Positions 57,911-64,000 of a stretch of 64,000 nt of DNA are shown in pieces. Below the pieces are notes generated by a model that was given only the letters and a program-made list of their open reading frames with translations, did not search any database and had not been told where the DNA came from. The number at the start of each line of letters is the position of its first letter. The stretch's first letter is position 1. Position numbers and translations under genes: made by a program. This DNA is from Calonectria ilicicola (lineage: Eukaryota > Ascomycota > Sordariomycetes > Hypocreales > Nectriaceae): NCBI GenBank assembly GCA_020809705.1, contig CP085826.1, positions 4,836,001 to 4,900,000 on the forward strand. Reading direction: 5' to 3'.

Positions 57911-60900
57911 ATGGAGCGAAGTCGCGGCATTCCAGATGAGGAAATGTTCCTCCACAAGCCTGCTCCTGAAGACTGCGATAGTCCGACCGTCGAGCCGTTG
58001 CGCATATTCAAGCCCCAGAGCCCCCAGCCTTTACACGACTCCAAATCTTCGGGCTCCAACTTTAGATATCCTGCTCCTCCTTCTTCCACGTCTCCAGCCG
58101 GCGGACTCTCATTCCCCCTCCCTCCAGGTGCCTCAAGTTCAGCTGCCCCGCTACCTTTCCCTGACGACGACGACGTTCGCAAACCAACACCCGCGAGGCC
58201 ATATGGAGCTGCCTACAACGACACCAGCCCGCGCCTAGATACCAGTATTAGTCCGCCTGGAAAGAAGCCAGGTCTAGCGGAGCGCAGAGGCACTGCGCCG
58301 AAACCCATCAGCTCTCCGACAAGCCCCGAATCCGACCAAGGTCTCTTCCAAAGACCCTTGGCGGACCAACATCGCCCTGGCTCCTCAAACACCAACTATC
58401 CCAACTACCAGAAGAAGACGTACTATCCTCCACCAGGCGCTTCTGTTCCTTCAGGACACCCAAGTAATGCGCCTGCGCCACCCGCTGCCGTACAGAATCT
58501 CCAGATGAACGATCCGGGTGTGAACCGTTATTCCTCGACGGCCTCGAACTCCACAACGAGAGCAAGCCGTGGCTCCCCACCCCCTCCCGAGACACCAATT
58601 GTGGAACCTGGCCAAACACCAGCCGATGGCATTGAAGCTCGGTATGCCGCCGCCGGCATATCTGGTACAGCGACGCTCAACGCTCTCAACGCCCCTAGCG
58701 CAGCTGCTACTCAGCGGATGGCCCAGTATGGAAACCAACCGCCGCCTCAGCGGCCTTGGACTCCGACAGAATCGCCAGACCAGGCCCCGTCAGGTCCTCC
58801 TCAGGTTTACCAGGGTATGAATCCGGTGTCGAGCCCACAGCAGAACCGACAGTCTTTCCATCCTCCTCCCCAACCGAATGCTCTCAACCAGGAAGGCTCC
58901 CAGGTGCAAGTTAGCGTGTTGGAGCAAGATTTTCAGCGGCTGGGCGCCAAGACCCCCCCTCCGGCTTACTCAAGCGTGAATCCAAGCGGAAACGCATCCT
59001 ATCCAAACGAGAAGCAGCGGCCTCAGCAAGCGACGGCAGCAGCAGCAGTAGCAGCAACACCGACACCAACAGCAGCAAGCTCTGCGTCGCCACAGCAAGC
59101 TTCTGCTTCTGCTTCAACCTCATCCCCTCCTGAGAAGCCCATGGCCGCAGCAGTGGCAGCTGTAGCTGGATCAGCTGCGGCCGGTGCTCTAGCCTCTCCT
59201 GCCCTCCAGCATCCTGGACATCCTGCTTTTGCCAACGACCCTCAGCCACAGCAGAACGGCCAGGCTGTGCAACAAGTCGCCGCGCCTACTCCTTCTTTCG
59301 AGACCCAAAATCCAGCTTCGCCACCACCCCTACCAGAGGGATGGATTGCTCATCTGGACCAGAATTCTGGCCAGTATTATTATATTCATCTTGCAACTCA
59401 GGCTACTCAGTGGGAGTTTCCAAAGGGGCCAAATCCTCTTGCCGTCGAACAAGCTCCACTTTCCCCGACTGCATCAACATACGGAAACCCGCTGGTTTCT
59501 CCAATGTTTGGAAAACAGAACATGGCCTCACCCATGTTCCCCCCTCACACGCCAGGGTATGCTGAGAGCATCATGAGCGTGGCTGCTTCTGCCACCCCAA
59601 CAGCGGCTGGTTTCTCGGGACCACCTCCTAGCGCTGGAGTTGACATGTACAGAATCCAGCCAACCAATGGAGTATACTTTGGGCCTTACCTAAGATATGT
59701 AAACATGGATGTTGAAAACGGCATCTGGCATGGAAGCATTTTGATCGTAACGGATGCGCCCCAGCCCCCAACCATTCATCTACATCTCAGTTTGGACTTG
59801 TCACCAAACCCGAGACAATTGCAACCTCGCCCGATCTACACCCACCAGCGATGGAAGTTCTATAAGTATGACATTGATATTCAGATGTCAGAGGCGACTC
59901 AACGATGGACATATGCCGTCACATCTCATCTCGGCTGTACCCGTTACGAGTTTGTTGTGGCTGGTCGTCAGGAGACTGGCTGGCGTTTTATCGCCCACTC
60001 TGGCAACGATTTTGCCGCGGGAACTTCTCAAAACGAGCGAGCCAAACTCGGTGGTGTTGGGTTTATGTGGAAGGATGTATTACAGAAGAATGTTGAATGC
60101 GGAGGCTTCCATGTTCAATTGGGATTAGGAGACCAGATCTATGGTGATCGCCTATGGAAAGAAGTTCCACTTCTGAAACAGTGGCTGGCAATGAGTGGTC
60201 GAGAAAACAAGAAGAACGTCCAATGGACAGCTCGCCACGAGGAGGATGTTTCACACGCCTATTTCCACTACTACACTAGCCATTTCGACCAACCTTTTCT
60301 CCGTGAGGCCTTTGCGCAAATCCCCCATGTTCTGCAGATTGACGACCATGACATGTGAGTATCTGACATTGCCTGTATTCCGTGACCCTGCTGACAGCCA
60401 CATAGCTTCGATGGATATGGATCATACCCTGACTACATGCAGTCCTCCCCCATGTTCAAGAACATTGGCAGAATCGCCATTGAGATGTATCTGCTATTCC
60501 AGCACCACACAACGGTAGAGATGCTTCGAAACGTGAACAATGATCGGGACATCTTCACCATTACTGGGACAGGCTGGCACTTTGTGAAATACCTTGGACC
60601 CGCCGTCGTCGTTGTTGGCCCCGATTGTCGAACAGAGAGGACTCAAGCTCAGGTGATGGCAGGCCCAACCTACCAGGGAATATTCCCCAAGGTTGCTACA
60701 CTACCACCTAGTGTACAACACTGCATCTGGATGGTTTCCGTTCCCATCGTGTACCCTCGCCTAGATACTGTGGAAAGTCTTGCAAACACTGTCGCAGTTG
60801 GTAAGAAGGCAGTCAACACTACATACAATATTCTGGGCAAGGTCACTAGCTCAGTAGCAGGTGTTGTTGGCGGAAAGGAAGTGGTCGCCCAGGGTTTCTC

Positions 60901-61638
60901 CCAAGTCAAGAAAGCTGTTGGAAAGACAGGTCTTATGGGAAATGTACTGAACCAATTTGGCGAATTGGACATCCAGGAGGTGCTCAAGGACATGTGGACT
61001 CACGACACCAAGGATCTTGAGAGAACATACTTTATCCGGACTCTTCAGGGAATTTCTCAACAGAAGGGCATTCGCATGACATTCTTGTCTGGAGGTGAGT
61101 TGATTACTCTTCAATATGTTTGGTGACGATGGCTAACTTTGCGATAGATGTCAACGCCTCAGGAGCAGGTCTGGTCCATGACCCAACTCACCCTGGTGAC
61201 CACAAGACCATGTACCAAGTCATTTCTTCACCAATTGTTGCCGCACCACAGAGCAACTATGTTCTCAAGCTGCTACACAACCAAAAGACTCTATATGTGC
61301 CACAGAATGGCAAAAAGTCGACTCACGAGGTGTCGGACACCAAGGAGGACATGATGGAAATCTTCCACACAGACGCTAGCGGAGCCGGGCGTGAACTCAA
61401 GAAGCTCATGGGTCGTCGCAACTACGTGGCAGTAATAGCCTACGACCAAGATGCTGTCGCGGCGCAGATGCAGGGTCCATTTAGCCCCAACCCAAGCCTC
61501 AATGGTCAGCAGCAGCAGCAGCAAGGTCTGTCAAGGCTGAGCCTGGCTGTCGACTTTGTGGTGCAAGGAGATGGAGCCTTTACAACGCCAACCAAATATG
61601 GCCCCGTCATCATCCCCCACTTGGAATTTGGGCGGTAA
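57911..61638 (+). CDS. WW-domain and PhoD-like phosphatase fusion protein
   Basis: Three exons (57911-60354, 60406-61094, 61148-61638) give 1207 residues. The first 470 residues are Pro/Ser/Ala/Gln-rich and probably disordered. A WW domain follows at about 474-505, with Trp478 and Trp501 and the aromatic run QYYYIHLATQATQWEFP. The rest is a PhoD-like metallophosphatase: GDQIYGDRLW with Asp741 as a likely metal ligand, then DDHDIFDGYGSYPDY starting at 811, across the first splice junction. PhoD-family enzymes hydrolyse phosphate mono- or diesters; the substrate here is unknown. There is no signal peptide, so it is probably cytosolic, in contrast to secreted bacterial PhoD. The WW domain presumably recruits Pro-rich partners. 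A poly-Gln run lies near the C-terminus. Confidence 0.88.
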
Positions 61639-62099
61639 CCGAGAGGAGTTAAAGGAGAGGCGGTATAATGTTGGCTACAATGAGCTAGATAAGAGGCGGA
61701 TTTTGGGACATAGCTGAATAGCGGGTTGCCTTTATGATGTCATCATGTTTGTTATTAAGCATGCAGCGTTGGAATGATCTCACGAGCCATATACATTCCT
61801 AGAGATACCTTTTTTCTTTTTCATTTACCATGACGGCCTTATTAAACGACTCTGTATCTGTCGGAATGATGTTTTTTTTCTTTTCTTTCTCGTCTTATAA
61901 TGTCTTTTCCATCCATACCTCACCAAACTATCAAACGAAGTTACTCTATGGACATGCAACAGAGAGAGATGGTATTTTCTGCTACATGAAGTGGAATACT
62001 TGCGGCTGATCAGTTCTTAGAATATATTAATACTCTCCACCCTCTGTAGTTTAATTTTATCCGCCTCTCAGTAATTTTGGGGGTTAGAGATTTTTAAGC
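61639..62099. other. Convergent 3' region between the WW/PhoD gene and sec53
   Basis: About 460 bases of AT-rich 3' flank contain T-runs near 61808-61820 and 61870-61890. Nothing else is seen. Confidence 0.6.
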
Positions 62100-63041
62100 T
62101 TAAATGTCGAACAGCTCCTTCAGGAAACGCAGGGTATCATGGTAGTTCTCGACCGTGTGACCGATGGTGCGAGAATCGGTGAAGATTTCGTAGTCGTTGC
62201 CGCCAGGGAACGTCTTGTCACCAAAGAAGTGGATAGTCTTGTATGAGACACCATCAGGCTTCTTGGCTTCCTCTTCGAGATGCTTGAGGCAGTAAGTCTT
62301 ATCCCAGCCGTTGGGGAAGACGTCAAAGGAGATTTGGCCTCCAATGGAGAAACTGGTTGCGATTGAGTGTTAGCAAAGAAGGCATAGAGGGGGGGGCGTC
62401 GGGGAAATAAAAGACATACGTGAGACCGAGGTGACCGAATCGCTCCTTGAGGGCAGCGACAAACTTCTCGCGAACCTTGGCATCCTTGTCATACTTCTCG
62501 AAGTCGTTACGCTCCTGAGTGCTGGCGTTGCGGCCAATGGGGCTGACGTTGATCATGCCGTTACGGAACTCAACAAAGGTGCCACGCTTGACGGGGATGT
62601 CGAGATCGGCAATGTAGTGAAGGCAGAAGTTGGCAAGCTCCTTGTATTGCTCCTCGCCGATCCATTGGATGAAGCTGGTGGAGGCGAGGGGTTCTCCGAG
62701 CTTAAAGGCGGTCAGGCCGTTCTCAGAGAAGCAGAAGTCGAAGAGGGTCGTGACAGGGACTCCGGCGGGCTTTCCCAGCTGCTCCTCCTGCTTGTCCAGG
62801 TTGGAGCCGCCGACGAAGCCGATGGCGCACTTTGCGCGAAGAGCCTGGAGAGCGGCGAGGATCTCGGGGGGAGCTCCCTGCGTGCGTGTTAGCTTGGGCT
62901 GCGCGGGTGCAAGCTCCAGTTTGCAGTGGACGGTGTACGTACCAGACGAGCAGGAGTGAGGGGCCCGTCGACGTCGAAGAGGCAGATGGTGTCCTTGAGA
63001 GGACGCTCCGAGAGAGGAGTGTATGAAGGAGGAGTGGCCAT
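62100..63041 (-). CDS. sec53: Phosphomannomutase Sec53
   Basis: Three exons (63041-62943, 62877-62420, 62352-62100) give 269 residues. The enzyme converts mannose-6-phosphate to mannose-1-phosphate for GDP-mannose synthesis, feeding glycosylation and the cell wall. It is a cytosolic HAD-superfamily enzyme. Motif I reads [11 protein letters not shown]: the nucleophile Asp23 and acid/base Asp25 are present, but Pro27 replaces the usual Thr. The cap and C-terminal parts are conserved: [40 protein letters not shown] and [17 protein letters not shown]. Codons are strongly C-ending, as in highly expressed fungal genes. All introns keep the frame. Confidence 0.94.
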
Positions 63042-63791
63042 TGCTGCGGGTGCTGGGGGGGGGGATTCAACGGGGGAATCTGGCGGGAATGTCCTGGCGT
63101 TGAAACTTGGAGGCGGTTGGGTTAGGTGTAGCTTGCTTGCTTGCTTACTCCTGGAAACTAGACTAGCTGTCCGTTACAAGGAGGGGCAGAGGAGGGGCAG
63201 AAAAACGGGGTTCAATTGGTGTGGAGCAGTCAAACTCGAGGGGGAAGCTGCTTGCCTCTGTGCTCGACGCCTGGCTGGCTCCACAGCGACGCCACGCGGC
63301 CAAGGGTTGCTTCAATACCGTTAGAAGGTATTTTATTTTGGACCCATCTCAGCAAGTTGGTTGGTTGGTTGTTTTTTGTTTTGTAATTTCAGGAAGCACA
63401 GCAACCAGCCGTCTTTCAAATTCCTTTCTCGGGAATCCGACGAACTCAGTCTGGCCAATTGGCTTTCGGTCAGATGTCAAGAATAACGATCCCAAACACT
63501 TAAACGGGGCACCTGGACCAGCAACAGCAACCAAACTGAGCCGCAACCCTTCAAGCGGAATGAAATGTTGTGATCTTTTTTTTTTCATCATGTGAACTGT
63601 TATCTCCCGGAATAGGTATAACTAATATCTTTATTTACAGGGTACTCGAATGTTTGAATAGCTACAAGAAAAGAAAAATAATAAAAATAAAAAAATAAAC
63701 AAAACCAATAAACAGTACTATATATTCACTTTGATGCGGTCGTGATATCATGTTAGTCGTCAACCCCCCCAAGACAGAGATCGTGCATGCT
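63042..63791. other. Region between the sec53 start and the last gene
   Basis: About 750 bases hold the sec53 promoter and the 3' flank of the exchanger-like gene. Short CTTGC and GGTTG repeats occur near 63131 and 63357. No coding exon is seen. Confidence 0.55.
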
Positions 63792-64000
63792 CTACATGTC
63801 ACCCCAAGCGCCTGATACTTCCACGATGACATTTATAGTTGTACTCACTGCCCATAGTGTAATTAAACCCCACCCGATTTTGCGGCTTAGAACCCATTTG
63901 TTCATGGGAACAATGACCAGTAGCCCAACCAGCATCACCAAGAGAGTAATGGTAGAGATCAATAATGTCCCACCAACTTGGACCTTGTATGGCTTGTACT
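63792..64000 (-). CDS. C-terminal end of a cation/calcium-exchanger-like membrane protein (partial)
   Basis: Reading the minus strand from the window edge gives 68 residues ending at TAG (63794-63792); the rest of the gene lies beyond the window. Two hydrophobic segments are visible, LLISTITLLVMLVGLLVIVP and WGLITLWAVSTTINVIVEV, joined by a short basic loop (MNKWVLSRKIG). This matches the last two transmembrane helices of fungal sodium/calcium-exchanger-family proteins as I recall them. The family exchanges Ca2+ for Na+ or H+ across vacuolar or ER membranes. The start and most of the protein are missing, so the assignment is tentative. Confidence 0.55.
   Translation of the reverse strand, partial: YKPYKVQVGGTLLISTITLLVMLVGLLVIVPMNKWVLSRKIGWGLITLWAVSTTINVIVEVSGAWGDM

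Noticed and set aside
1..64000. tRNA genes, dispersed 5S rRNA, CRISPR arrays or intact transposons
   Set aside because: No T-arm-like clover-leaf, 5S box pattern, spacer-repeat array, terminal repeats or transposase-like protein was found by eye.

Overview
This window is nuclear DNA of a filamentous ascomycete, most likely a sordariomycete and plausibly from Hypocreales. Three things point there. Almost every gene carries short introns of about 44 to 140 bases with GT donors, CTAAC-like branch points and AG acceptors. The proteins are fungal orthologs: Trs65, Prp40, Rli1, Pex1, Mcm7, mS29, Rrs1, Bet2, Msh3 and phosphomannomutase. Fungus-specific families are also present: a Zn2Cys6 regulator and an OTT_1508-like deaminase. 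I reconstructed 20 protein genes and about 39 introns from splice signals and reading frames. Two genes are cut by the window edges. I saw no tRNA, 5S rRNA, intact transposon or CRISPR array.

Layout: the 3' part of the replication regulator Sld3 (+), the TRAPPII subunit Trs65 (-), the splicing factor Prp40 (+), the ribosome-recycling ATPase Rli1/ABCE1 (-), and the chromatin remodeller Chd1 (+). Next come a GC-rich phytanoyl-CoA dioxygenase-like gene (-) and a Zn2Cys6 transcription factor (-) in tandem. The OTT_1508-type deaminase with a long Pro/Glu repeat (+) follows, then the Met22/Hal2 phosphatase (+), Pex1 (-) divergent from Mcm7 (+), and mitochondrial mS29 (-) divergent from Rrs1 (+). 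A RhoGAP (-) and a 3.7-kb gene-poor stretch lead to an intronless alpha/beta hydrolase (-). Bet2 (+), an unrecognised zinc-finger protein with about seven exons (+), Msh3 (-), a WW plus PhoD-phosphatase fusion (+), phosphomannomutase (-) and the last residues of a cation-exchanger-like membrane protein (-) complete the window.

Most of these are independent housekeeping genes: DNA replication, repair and chromatin (Sld3, Chd1, Mcm7, Msh3), RNA and ribosome work (Prp40, Rli1, mS29, Rrs1), and trafficking, organelles and glycosylation (Trs65, Bet2, Pex1, Sec53). They do not form a pathway cluster. The accessory-looking parts are 17.6-26 kb (dioxygenase, regulator, deaminase, with long repeat-bearing intergenic DNA) and 41.4-51.2 kb (gene-poor DNA, hydrolase, zinc-finger protein). 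The deaminase with its unassigned C-terminal domain is the strongest candidate for undescribed biology. All exon models come from reading the sequence alone; no transcript data or database search was available.
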